From positions 124,001 through 188,000 of the forward strand of contig NZ_RBLC01000005.1 in the NCBI RefSeq assembly GCF_003634455.1: a stretch of 64,000 nucleotides of DNA, read 5' to 3'. Below are positions 35,020-43,827 of the stretch, piece after piece. A program made the position numbers and the translations under genes. The stretch is from Flavobacterium endophyticum. Lineage in GTDB: Bacteria; Bacteroidota; Bacteroidia; Flavobacteriales; Flavobacteriaceae. Each line of letters starts with the position of its first letter. The first letter of the stretch is position 1. Under the pieces are notes generated by a model. It saw nothing but the letters and a program-made list of their open reading frames with translations. It ran no database searches and had not been told where the DNA came from.

Positions 35020-35901
35020 TTATTTGACTATCTTGATAGTCTTTGTGTTCTTGTCTGATTGTACATTTACGATATAGGTACCTGTTGCTAGGGCCGACAT
35101 GTCTATGGCCGCTTCTGTGGCATTGATTTCTTGGTTTAGCAGTTTTTGTCCGAACAGGTTAAAGATGCTTACGGAGTTGATGTTTTCTGCTGCTGTAATG
35201 GTAAGCTTGTCTTTTACTGGGTTTGGATAGGCTGCTATTTTATTGATATTGAATTCTTCTGTCCCAAGGGCTGCTTCATAGGTCATTTCTATGTCGTCGA
35301 TGGCTCCCCAGCCTATGGTTGCAGGGTCGTTCAGGTTGGTTGATCTGAATGTTACTACTAGGTATTGGGTTGTTCCTGCTACAATTGCTGATTCTGGCAC
35401 TGGTGCTGTTATCTGCGTGTAGGTTGGATAGGCGGCAGCGGTCGATGGAAATTTGTCTGAAAATCGTATTGCTGCTGTTCCGTTTGTCGGCGCTTCGGTC
35501 ATTAGTGACAGGTATACGTAGTCGTTTGGTCCGGTTGCTGGGTCAATTACGACTACTTCTTGTTTGTATTTGAATTTTACTTGAACGTTTGTTGCTCCTG
35601 CGGGAATGGTCACGGGACGGTAGATGTGTACGGTCCTGCTTCCTGCCGTGGTTCCTACGGTTGTCGCGCTGCTTCCTATGAAGGCTCCTCTTGTTCCTGA
35701 GAATCCTGCTTGCCCAGTGCCTATCTGCCATTTTCTTGAGCCGTAGGTGTGGTTTAGGAGCGTCCAGCCGTTTCCTTCGAAGGTGTCTGCTGTTTCAAAG
35801 CCTCCGTCTCCTGTCGGGCTTACGAGGGTCATTGTTGTCTGCGCATTTCCTTGGAATGCGAATGCTACTAAAAATGCAGCGAATAGGGTAATTTTTTTCA
35901 T
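35020..35901 (-). CDS. T9SS type A secreted protein in the alginate operon, choice-of-anchor-J-like
   Basis: A 293-residue exported protein with a signal peptide (residues 1-20, LFAAFLVAFAFQGNAQ). The single beta-sandwich domain (about 25-210) begins GDGGFETADTFEGNGWTL and ends IGWGAIDDIEMTYEA, a pattern of choice-of-anchor-J/MAM-like binding modules. The T9SS type A tail (about 220-293) shows IAAYPNPVKDKLTI, FNLFGQKLL and GTYIVNVQS. There is no catalytic motif. Its place between kdgF and the MFS gene suggests a surface alginate-binding helper, but it could be an unrelated passenger. The flanking gaps (82 bases upstream, 33 downstream) are larger than between most operon genes, so an internal promoter is possible though none was found. 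Confidence 0.75.
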   Translation of the reverse strand: MKKITLFAAFLVAFAFQGNAQTTMTLVSPTGDGGFETADTFEGNGWTLLNHTYGSRKWQIGTGQAGFSGTRGAFIGSSATTVGTTAGSRTVHIYRPVTIPAGATNVQVKFKYKQEVVVIDPATGPNDYVYLSLMTEAPTNGTAAIRFSDKFPSTAAAYPTYTQITAPVPESAIVAGTTQYLVVTFRSTNLNDPATIGWGAIDDIEMTYEAALGTEEFNINKIAAYPNPVKDKLTITAAENINSVSIFNLFGQKLLNQEINATEAAIDMSALATGTYIVNVQSDKNTKTIKIVK

Positions 35902-35983
35902 AAATAATAAGTTTAAGAATTAAGTGTCTTGTCGATTAAGTATTGATTTATGACCTACTCCAACGTCTTGCAGCAGGCGGGGG

Positions 35984-36325
35984 TTATTTTAAAAAGTCTT
36001 CTCTGATTGGGCTAAACACGTCGATGAGCATTCCGGCTTCGAGGCAGATGGCTCCGTGCAGGATGTTGGGTTCGATATAGAAGGCGTCTCCGGCTTGGAG
36101 GATTTTCTTTTCGTTATTGATGGTTACTTCAAATTTTCCGGATACGACGTACGAGGTCTGCGAGTGGTAGTGTTGGTGGATCGGTCCTATTCCTCCGGTC
36201 TCGAAGGCGACCTTGACCATCATGATGCTGACGTCATAGCCTGTGATTTGTCTTTTTACGCCTTCGGAAACGGTTTCCCAAGGGTTTTCGTTTTCTACGT
36301 AGAATGCTTCTGTCTTGATATTCAT
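35984..36325 (-). CDS. kdgF: Cupin-domain uronate-ketonising protein KdgF
   Basis: A 113-residue single cupin barrel. KdgF proteins speed conversion of 4,5-unsaturated monouronates, made by exolytic alginate or pectin lyases, into the linear ketonised sugar DEH. The metal-site residues are visible as HQHYH (His50, His52, His54), Gln56 and His90 in ILHGA. The frame extends 13 residues upstream to 36364, but that would overlap the PL17 stop, and the family N-terminus begins at the ATG at 36325 (MNIKTEAF). It lies 5 bases downstream of the PL17 lyase that makes its substrate. Confidence 0.88.
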   Translation of the reverse strand: MNIKTEAFYVENENPWETVSEGVKRQITGYDVSIMMVKVAFETGGIGPIHQHYHSQTSYVVSGKFEVTINNEKKILQAGDAFYIEPNILHGAICLEAGMLIDVFSPIREDFLK

Positions 36326-36330
36326 GGTTC

Positions 36331-38538
36331 TTAGTTTGTGATTAGTGTATAGCTGCCTTTCCACTCTGTGTTTTTTCCGTTGATGGTCATCTTGTGTTTC
36401 GTGGCCGGCGTTGTTTCTTTGTTTGCGAATAGTAGCGTGTAGGATTTTTTATTCTTGAACGTGACGAGGACTGCGGTGTAGTTGTCGTCTTGTTTTAGGA
36501 TTTGGATGGCTTCTACTTTGGAATGGGGGTCTTGTACGGATTCTAGTTTTGGGTCAAAGCTTCCGTGCGGCTCGATGATGCTTACGAAGGTGTAATTTTT
36601 CTTGTCGCTGGCTCTTACCATATAGCCGGATTCGTTTCTTAGGTTGAAATTTGGGTCGTTGGCTCCGAGGCGGGTCATCACGATCTTATTGGTGTCGTCT
36701 GTGAGCGTTGAGATGGTATAGAACCTGCTGTCGTTAAGCCATGTGAATTTTGAGAGGCTTGGGTTTGCTTTTGCTTCGGCTAGTTTCCATAGGTGCTGGT
36801 AGCCGTTTGCTTTTCCTAATGGGGAAAGGGCGGTTACTGCTGGTTCGTATTTGAAATCGGTTTCCATAATCTGCCCGCTGTACATAAAGTTCAGGTCGTA
36901 TTGGTGGCTTTCTTTTGATTTTAGGGAAAGGATGTCTAGCATGAACGGGGTCTCTGCTTCGATAAGGGCGACCGTGCGCTGCATTTCGACTCCGGCATAG
37001 GCATTGCTTTCTACCGCGCTGGCAATTTGGATGGCGGGATTGGAGATATCCGAAAAGATGGTGTGAGGAGCCTGCTTTTCGGCTTCTTTCCAATCGCCAT
37101 CGTAATGTGATCTTTCATCAACGATTACGGTATTGTGTGCGACAGAGGCTTGGGCCCATGTCTTGTTTTCTTCTAGGTAGCGTCCGCCGCTTTTTGATTC
37201 GACATTGAGGAAACGTGCGGCACCGTAGTCTTGCAGGATTTCTTTGTCGTTGTTGTAGAGCAGGATGCCCAGGCGGTCAAAGTGTCCGTGTCCCATGCCT
37301 TGTGAGGCGAATTTGAATACGGCGGTGAGCTGTTCGTCTTTTTTCTTTGTGTGCATGCGGAACAGCGCGAGTCCTCCGGATTTGCCTTCGGGTCCGTCGG
37401 CAATGATCATCGGATTCTTGACGAATTCTTGTTTTTTCATGTTCTGGATGGCTTCGGCTGATTTGAGTCCGGCTCCAGAGATGGAGATTTCGCCTTGCTG
37501 CTGGATTACTGGCAGGATGGCGGTCTCGTTATAGTTTTCGTAGACGATGTTGGTGGCAAAGACGAGTTCTTCTGTCATGAAGTTTTTTTCTTTGAGGGCA
37601 TCGTTTATCGGAAAGAAGTAGCCGTTGGCGTCTGTGAGCTGCAGTACGGTATTGGTTGCTTTTCTTAGGATCTGGTTTCTGTAGTCGAAAATCTTGAGCT
37701 CTGGCTGGTTTCTGTTGATGGCTTCTGCAAAGACCATGAAGGGCTGCAGGGCATATCTTTGGTAATAGGGTCCTTCGGAATAGTAGCCGTCTGGCGAAAA
37801 GAGCAGGTCGATTTGTTTGATAAAGCCTGTTTTTTTGTCTTTGGCGGAACCGTATAGGGCTCTTTCGACCATGTCTTTGTCGTTTAGGACATAGCCTGTC
37901 ATTCCGACTGCGGCTACGGCCCAAGTACCGTGGTTGTGGATTTTGTTGAAGGTGTCTTTGCCGCTTTCGCTTTCGCTCAGGAATGCTGCCATGCTTTTGA
38001 AGACGTCTCTTTCGATGGTTTCTCTGTTTTGGGCGCTGATGTTTTCTTTTACGAGGTCATAGGCTTGGATTCCGTGTACGAGCCATACGCAGTCGTTGAG
38101 TCCTTGCCAGAAGAGCTTGCCGGAGTTTTGCTCGGCTTTTCTTTTGGGATGCAACGGCAGGCCTGGGTATATTTTGGCGTATTCGAGCAGCATGTCTTCT
38201 ACGAATTTTGCGTATTTTTTGTCGCCAGTGACTTGGAAGGCGAGTCCGGCATAGTACATTTCTCTGTAGTTTTTCTTGTGCTTTTCGTGTGAATAGCCGC
38301 CTCCGTTATCGACAGGGATTGGTACTTCGATTGGTTTTTCTAGGGCTTTGTCGGCACCTTTTTTTACTTTGGAAAAGGATTTTTCTAGGGCTTTGTAATC
38401 GCCTAAATGCTGGCTGATATTCTTTGCTTCGGCTTTTGAAAGAAGCAAAAGGGGCGCGTAGTCTTGGGCAAAAGCATTGCCCGACAGTACTGTAAAGAGT
38501 ACTGTCAGACTGATTGCTTTTATGGTTTTGTATTTCAT
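36331..38538 (-). CDS. Alginate lyase, polysaccharide lyase family 17 (heparinase II/III-like)
   Basis: A 735-residue periplasmic exolyase that releases unsaturated monomers from oligo-alginate. The signal peptide is residues 1-25 (LTVLFTVLSGNAFAQ). An (alpha/alpha) toroid domain (about 30-380) is followed by the heparinase II/III beta-sheet domain (about 390-735). The catalytic region matches PL17: Asn202-His203 in NKIHNHGTW, a tyrosine pair Tyr258/Tyr259 in SEGPYYQRYALQ, and a second-domain His in MGHGHFDRLG. These correspond closely to Asn201, His202 and Tyr258 of the characterised Alg17C. No T9SS tag or lipobox is seen, consistent with a periplasmic location. It follows the IPT lipoprotein and precedes kdgF. 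Confidence 0.93.
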   Translation of the reverse strand: MKYKTIKAISLTVLFTVLSGNAFAQDYAPLLLLSKAEAKNISQHLGDYKALEKSFSKVKKGADKALEKPIEVPIPVDNGGGYSHEKHKKNYREMYYAGLAFQVTGDKKYAKFVEDMLLEYAKIYPGLPLHPKRKAEQNSGKLFWQGLNDCVWLVHGIQAYDLVKENISAQNRETIERDVFKSMAAFLSESESGKDTFNKIHNHGTWAVAAVGMTGYVLNDKDMVERALYGSAKDKKTGFIKQIDLLFSPDGYYSEGPYYQRYALQPFMVFAEAINRNQPELKIFDYRNQILRKATNTVLQLTDANGYFFPINDALKEKNFMTEELVFATNIVYENYNETAILPVIQQQGEISISGAGLKSAEAIQNMKKQEFVKNPMIIADGPEGKSGGLALFRMHTKKKDEQLTAVFKFASQGMGHGHFDRLGILLYNNDKEILQDYGAARFLNVESKSGGRYLEENKTWAQASVAHNTVIVDERSHYDGDWKEAEKQAPHTIFSDISNPAIQIASAVESNAYAGVEMQRTVALIEAETPFMLDILSLKSKESHQYDLNFMYSGQIMETDFKYEPAVTALSPLGKANGYQHLWKLAEAKANPSLSKFTWLNDSRFYTISTLTDDTNKIVMTRLGANDPNFNLRNESGYMVRASDKKNYTFVSIIEPHGSFDPKLESVQDPHSKVEAIQILKQDDNYTAVLVTFKNKKSYTLLFANKETTPATKHKMTINGKNTEWKGSYTLITN

Positions 38539-38550
38539 TCTTGTGTTGTA

Positions 38551-39987
38551 TTAATTAAATGTGCTGGTCAAATCGACTGCTCCTACTCCTGTCAGGACTT
38601 CGTCGGTAATGATAAACCAGTCTGCGTTTACTTCTAATGGCACGTTGGCTTGGTTGTCTGTGAGGTAGTTCATTCTTAGGTAGTTTCCGCTTACAAAGTC
38701 GGAAGCTGTAACGGTCGGGAACAGGTCTCTCAGGCGGACAGCGACTAGCTTCCACTCGCCTCCTGTGTTGTAATGGACTAGTTTTTTGCTGATGGCGGAG
38801 GTGGCGTATAGTCTTAGCGTCGGCGTTGTATTGTTGGTATTGAGCCAGAAATGCAGCACGGGATTGTTGTTGAAGGCTCCGGCATCGAAAGCGGTTTTCC
38901 AGGTGGCATTGGTGGCGAATGAGAATCTCATGTAGGCGATACTGCTTCCGTTATCTGTTGGGGAAAGCATTTTTAGGTGGTGGTAGTTGGTGCTGCTTGG
39001 AAATGGCGGCTGCGCTACGGTTCCGTTTAATTGGTTTGCGGTAATCTGTGCGGCTTGTCCGGCGGTGATTACTTCCATGCCTTGTGCTTCGAAATTGAAA
39101 TAGGTTTCTACGTTTCGGTTGATATAGGCAATCGGGTCGCTGGTTACTTCCATCCCGTCGCCGTATACTAGCTTGATGGCGTAGAAGCCTGTCGGCAGTT
39201 CGGCTGGGGCGTTAAAAGTGATGCTTGTCGGCGTTACTTCAAAGGTGGTGATCGGCGTGGTTCCGAAAATAATGCCTGTTACTAGGTTCATGTCTGTTCC
39301 GCCAATCTGCACGGGATTGTTTTTGATGATGGCTTTTGGGAAACCGGTTACGGCAGGCGTCGGCACGTCGATGGTATAGTTTTCGACTAGGGGTACGGCT
39401 ACTTCTCCGGAAACGGTATTGTAGCTATAGGTCAGTGCTAACGGGCTTGGTCCTGTGTTTGGGGTCTTGACGATAATGGTCCTGTCGTCTTGGAATTCGA
39501 TTGTTCCGTTAACGGTACCGAAGGTAACTTTTGTGACTACTTGGAGGTTGTTTCCGCTGATGGTAATGTTTTCGTTTACGACAGACATTGTTGGAAGTTC
39601 TGAGGTAATTGTTGGAACGGGATAAGTAATCGTCAGGCTTTCTGCTGAGGAGGCTACTTTATCGGAATCGGTCGTCAGGCGGATGATTCCGTCTACGGCT
39701 GAAGCGGGCACTTTGATGATCAGTATTCTTGAGTTTTCACGGGAATAGATCTGGGCTTCGACATCGCCGATGTAGGCTTTTGTGACGAAGTTCAGGTTGG
39801 TTCCGGTAATGGTCACCAGGCTTTGGATGGGTGCCGAGGCTGGGGAAAATGATTCGACTGTTGGCTGTGCAGCAAGGATTTCTTCGAATGTCTTGTCTAC
39901 TTCGGTGTCTGCATCGCAGGATAGGATCACGACTGCAAGCATCATGCAGGCGAATCTGTATATTTTTTCTTGTAGTATGCTTTTCAT
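38551..39987 (-). CDS. IPT/TIG-domain surface lipoprotein, probable alginate-binding protein of the PUL
   Basis: A 478-residue lipoprotein. The N-terminal signal has the hydrophobic MMLAVVILSC with the lipidated Cys near 24, followed by DADTEVD, an acidic stretch that resembles the surface-export signal of Bacteroidota lipoproteins. Three IPT/TIG Ig-like domains follow (about 40-120, 125-205, 210-290, each with a TITG/TISG/QIGG NL motif). A C-terminal beta-sandwich (about 300-478) ends with NADWFIITDEVL, as in glycan-binding surface proteins. Downstream of susC, susD and PL6, it is the expected SGBP that captures alginate for SusCD. No enzymatic role is expected. Confidence 0.82.
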   Translation of the reverse strand: MKSILQEKIYRFACMMLAVVILSCDADTEVDKTFEEILAAQPTVESFSPASAPIQSLVTITGTNLNFVTKAYIGDVEAQIYSRENSRILIIKVPASAVDGIIRLTTDSDKVASSAESLTITYPVPTITSELPTMSVVNENITISGNNLQVVTKVTFGTVNGTIEFQDDRTIIVKTPNTGPSPLALTYSYNTVSGEVAVPLVENYTIDVPTPAVTGFPKAIIKNNPVQIGGTDMNLVTGIIFGTTPITTFEVTPTSITFNAPAELPTGFYAIKLVYGDGMEVTSDPIAYINRNVETYFNFEAQGMEVITAGQAAQITANQLNGTVAQPPFPSSTNYHHLKMLSPTDNGSSIAYMRFSFATNATWKTAFDAGAFNNNPVLHFWLNTNNTTPTLRLYATSAISKKLVHYNTGGEWKLVAVRLRDLFPTVTASDFVSGNYLRMNYLTDNQANVPLEVNADWFIITDEVLTGVGAVDLTSTFN

Positions 39988-40002
39988 GTGTTTCTTTTTA
40001 AG

Positions 40003-42303
40003 TTAGTTGACTACTAGAATTCCTATGTCTTTTTTGTCTGTTCCGGCTGCTTTTAGGGGCGATTTGTCTTTTGGCAGGAATTGCTTCATGTCTTGATAGC
40101 CTGGATTTTTGCTGATTATGTTTTCTGATACTGCATTTCCGGAGAGCTTGATTTCTCCTGAATTGTAGATTAGGGAGTTCTTGATGGTGTTGTTTTTTCC
40201 GTTAAGGCGCAGCGGGTTGGTTATTTTTGAATTGTCGTAGAACACGCTGTTTTGGATTTTTACGTTTACGATTCCTTTGTTTTGGACTACTAGGTCTTTT
40301 TCTGTGGTACCGATTCTTGAGAATACGCAATGGTCGATGACTAGGTTGCCTCCAATCGTGGATTCGTCGTTGCCGCCTCTGTAGTAGTGCAATGTCCATT
40401 GGGAGAAGTCGGAGAAGACTGTGTTTTCAAGGATTACGTTTTCGGCGTTGTATTTTCCGGTATCGTCTTTTTCTGAGGAAAGGTTGATGCCTCGGAAATT
40501 GTTTCTGAGTATCGAGTTGCTGATTTTGATTGTATCGGCAAAGGTTCCTTTTGAGGCTTTGAAAACGGAACCGCCTTCGGCATTGGTGAAATCTGATATC
40601 ACAGATTTATTGATGAAAACGCTGTACGAACCCGGCGTGTCGTCTTTTGGCGAAACGATGGCGTATTTTACGGCTTGAGTTTCTTTAGCGGTAAGGGTTG
40701 CTTTTTCGATGGATAATCTGGCGCCTGATTCTACCCTGAACAGGTAATTGGACATTTTTTCGGCATTGGGGTTAAAGCTGATGGTGGTCTTGGCAGCGTC
40801 TTCGCCCTGGATGGTGATATTGTCTGTGATGATGATCGAACGGTCTAAGAGGTAGGTTCCGGTGGCCAAGATGAATTTGGTTTTTCCTTTGGCTTTTTTT
40901 ACTGCTTTTTCGAGCGTGCCTGTTCCTGGCTCTACGTTGATGGTTTCTTCTTGTATGGCTACTTTAGGTGCTTTCGGATTCCAAGAGGTTCCGGTCTTGT
41001 TGGCGATTACTTTTTGGAAAATGGAGCAATCGATATTGTTTTTTTCGCTTGGTACGAAAATGGCTCCTTCTTTTTTCCACGATAGTTTTTTTGGCGTGAA
41101 GCCTTCTAGCTTTTTGGTGTTTTTGGTGTCGAGCGTATTGTTTTTAAAGGTGATGCCTTTCATATCGTCAAAGAAAGCAACGGTTTCTGCGTCGGTGTCG
41201 TTGTAGATGATGTTGTCTGAAATCACGGAGGTTATGGGTGCTAGGGAACGTTCTTCGTCTTTACCTGCTCCTAGCTGGAACGGACTGCAGTTGTAAAAGA
41301 TGTTGTTGGTAACAGTGGCATTTTTTACTTGGTTGTAGCGGTTGAGCGGACTGTTCGGCACGCCGTTCATGATGACTAGCGAGCCTCTGAAATCTTGTCC
41401 TGTCAATCCGTAGAAATAGTTGTTTTTTACGGTATGTCCTTCATTGATGACACGAACACCGCCTGTATAGGGCTGGTTGTTGCCTAAAAAGACATTGTTT
41501 TCTACGAGGCAGTTGTTTCCGTGACGGAAGACCATCGAGCCTTGGGATTCTAAAAACAGGTTGTTTCTAAAGGTATTGTTGCAGGATTTGTTGGAAATGA
41601 TTTCTACTTCGCCATTGCATTTTTCAAACTTGTTCCATTCAACGATTGTGTTGGATTGGAACATGGAGTTGTGGCTGGTTCCGATTCGGATGGTTTCTCC
41701 TCCGTTGGCTCCTAATGGCGGGCGTTCTCCAAAATAGTTGTGGTCGATCCTGTGGTGGTTCTGGTGGTTTTCTTCGCCTTTGAGCCAGACTACGAGCGTA
41801 CAGCCGTCGTTGTTTTTTCCGGCTACGTAGTTGTTGTCAAAGCGGTTGTTTTTGCCCCATAATTCGACCCAGTGGTTGGATTCGGCTTTGGTTTCTGGAT
41901 TGTAATCGGTAATGGCGCAATTGGTCACTCTTGAATTGGTCGCGACTTTGTCTTTGCTCATAAAGGAGATTACGAATTTGCTATAGCCGTCTTTGAACCA
42001 GAGTCCTTTTGCTACTAGATAGTCTCCGGAAACTTTTAGGGAGGAATTGCCGGAAAGGATTACTTTTCCTGCTGTTTCGGCTTCTAAAAAGATGGAGTCT
42101 TTTGAGGCTCCTTTTGCGTTGAAATCGATAGCGGTATCTTTCCAGGTTCCGTTCGACATGATGATACGGTCGCCTGGCTTTACTTTGGAAATGGCTTCGT
42201 TCAGCTCGGCAATGGTGCCTACTTTTATTTCGACAGCGTTTGCGCTTGCTGCTGCTAGCAGAAAGGTACAAAGTGCTGTTATGGAATATTTTATGTTCTT
42301 CAT
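40003..42303 (-). CDS. Alginate lyase, polysaccharide lyase family 6
   Basis: A 766-residue lyase with a signal peptide (residues 1-23, LCTFLLAAASANA) and two right-handed parallel beta-helices: the catalytic N-terminal one (about 24-430) and a C-terminal one (about 450-766), the full-length two-domain form. The PL6 signature is plain: RIDHNYFGERPPLGANGGETIRIGTS-type sequence at about 185-210, with the acid Arg206. In characterised PL6 enzymes the base Lys is 21 residues before this Arg; here that position is Arg185 (HHRIDH). Lys175 lies nearby. The product should be unsaturated di- and monomers from mannuronate-rich alginate. It follows susD by 12 bases. Confidence 0.93.
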   Translation of the reverse strand: MKNIKYSITALCTFLLAAASANAVEIKVGTIAELNEAISKVKPGDRIIMSNGTWKDTAIDFNAKGASKDSIFLEAETAGKVILSGNSSLKVSGDYLVAKGLWFKDGYSKFVISFMSKDKVATNSRVTNCAITDYNPETKAESNHWVELWGKNNRFDNNYVAGKNNDGCTLVVWLKGEENHQNHHRIDHNYFGERPPLGANGGETIRIGTSHNSMFQSNTIVEWNKFEKCNGEVEIISNKSCNNTFRNNLFLESQGSMVFRHGNNCLVENNVFLGNNQPYTGGVRVINEGHTVKNNYFYGLTGQDFRGSLVIMNGVPNSPLNRYNQVKNATVTNNIFYNCSPFQLGAGKDEERSLAPITSVISDNIIYNDTDAETVAFFDDMKGITFKNNTLDTKNTKKLEGFTPKKLSWKKEGAIFVPSEKNNIDCSIFQKVIANKTGTSWNPKAPKVAIQEETINVEPGTGTLEKAVKKAKGKTKFILATGTYLLDRSIIITDNITIQGEDAAKTTISFNPNAEKMSNYLFRVESGARLSIEKATLTAKETQAVKYAIVSPKDDTPGSYSVFINKSVISDFTNAEGGSVFKASKGTFADTIKISNSILRNNFRGINLSSEKDDTGKYNAENVILENTVFSDFSQWTLHYYRGGNDESTIGGNLVIDHCVFSRIGTTEKDLVVQNKGIVNVKIQNSVFYDNSKITNPLRLNGKNNTIKNSLIYNSGEIKLSGNAVSENIISKNPGYQDMKQFLPKDKSPLKAAGTDKKDIGILVVN

Positions 42304-42315
42304 TGTCTTAACGAA

Positions 42316-43815
42316 TTAGTAGCCTGTATTTTGTGCAATCGTCGGATTCAGGTCGATTTCGTATTGTGGAATCGGCAATAGGATCTGATAGTGCTGCAGC
42401 GGGCCTGTATTCAGGGATGGGTGTGCGGGATCGTTGTATTGGAATTCTGTAGCAAAATGTTGCGACATCACGATTTCTGCTCTTCCGGTTCTTACTAAGT
42501 CAAACCAGCGGTGGTTTTCGAAAGCGAATTCGAATCTTCTTTCGTTTTCTAGGGCTAATTTGAAATTGAAATAGGTGGAAACATTGGCTAGCGAAAGGGC
42601 AGCGCTGCTTCCTAATGATCGTGTTCTTACTTCGTTTAGGTATCCAAGGGCTTCGGTATTTGGGCCGCTTTGTTCGTTGATGGCTTCGGCCATCAGCAAT
42701 AGGGCATCGGCATAGCGCAGGATGACCCAGTCGCTTCCGCCATCGTCAACTCTTGTAAAGGTGGAATTGTATTTGGTCACGTGCCTATCGCTTCTTACTG
42801 AGTTGTTGAAGCCAATCCAGGTATCGGCCATAGATACTGCTTTTCTGGGATCACCTACTGCATAGGAGGTTGACATGTTTTCTGTAGGGACGTTTAATCC
42901 GTCTCCGTTTCCGAATACTACGTAGTTGTCGCTTTGCAGGGGTGCGAAAAAGTTAGGGTGCGGCGATCCTAATCCGACACTTCCGGATTGGTAACGTACG
43001 GCAAAAAGGATTTCGCTGTTGTATTCGTTAGCGATATCGAACACGGATGCATAGGTAGGCTGCAGGTTGAAATTGCCTGCAATTACTTCGGCTAATACGA
43101 TTCTGGCTTCGGTAAGGTTGGCATCGCCTCCGGCTGTAATCAATGCTTTTCCTAAAAGTGTTTTAGCGGCATCTGCTGCTACTCTGCCTAGATTGGCTCC
43201 TCCTTGGGAAACTGGGAGTTTTTCGGAAGCAAGGCGAAGGTCGTTTAGAATGAATTGGTAGACTTCGCTTTGCGGACTTCTGTCCATTTTTTTGGCTTCG
43301 CTGCCTGAAACTGGTTTTTCGATAATAAAGACACCTCCCCAAAGACGGACAAGATTAAAATAGGCGTGTGCTCTTAGGAATCTGGCTTCGCCTTCGTATT
43401 GGTCGCGTGTTACAGGGTTTGTTACTACGTCGAGATTCTGCATCACTATATTGGCCAGGTTGATGGTCCTGTAGCAGGCTTTCCAGTATTCTTGTACGTA
43501 AATGTTCTGCGAGCCTTGCACGAAACGGTCTACTTCTCGAATGGCCAAGTCTTTGGTTTCGGTAGAGTTCGGATTCATGTAGGTATTGTCGGAACGGATT
43601 TCTGTCAGCAGCCATTCTCTGTTCTGCATGCCGTATAGGCTGTTGTAGATGGAGATTACTGCCAGATTCACTTCTTGCGGCGTGCTGTAAAACTCGTCTA
43701 CTCCTATTTCTGAAATGGGCTGGAGGTCAAGTGTTTCGTCACAGCTTGCGAAGATAAAAGCCGTGCCGAGGAGCGCGATTTTTAAATTTTTGAGTGAAAA
43801 TTTATATAGTTTCAT
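42316..43815 (-). CDS. susD: SusD/RagB-family outer-membrane lipoprotein
   Basis: A 499-residue lipoprotein partner of SusC that forms the lid over the transporter and binds oligosaccharide. The signal ends at FIFASC, with lipidation near Cys25, followed by DETLDLQPISEIG. The SusD N-terminal domain (about 30-300) has the tetratricopeptide-like helices FLRAHAYFNLVRLWGG. The C-terminal SusD/RagB domain (about 310-499) contains DWVILRYADALLLMAEAINE and FAFENHRWFDLVRTG, which are family hallmarks. The 12-base spacing to susC upstream and to PL6 downstream places it in the alginate operon. Confidence 0.94.
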   Translation of the reverse strand: MKLYKFSLKNLKIALLGTAFIFASCDETLDLQPISEIGVDEFYSTPQEVNLAVISIYNSLYGMQNREWLLTEIRSDNTYMNPNSTETKDLAIREVDRFVQGSQNIYVQEYWKACYRTINLANIVMQNLDVVTNPVTRDQYEGEARFLRAHAYFNLVRLWGGVFIIEKPVSGSEAKKMDRSPQSEVYQFILNDLRLASEKLPVSQGGANLGRVAADAAKTLLGKALITAGGDANLTEARIVLAEVIAGNFNLQPTYASVFDIANEYNSEILFAVRYQSGSVGLGSPHPNFFAPLQSDNYVVFGNGDGLNVPTENMSTSYAVGDPRKAVSMADTWIGFNNSVRSDRHVTKYNSTFTRVDDGGSDWVILRYADALLLMAEAINEQSGPNTEALGYLNEVRTRSLGSSAALSLANVSTYFNFKLALENERRFEFAFENHRWFDLVRTGRAEIVMSQHFATEFQYNDPAHPSLNTGPLQHYQILLPIPQYEIDLNPTIAQNTGY

Positions 43816-43827
43816 AGCTGTTATTTT

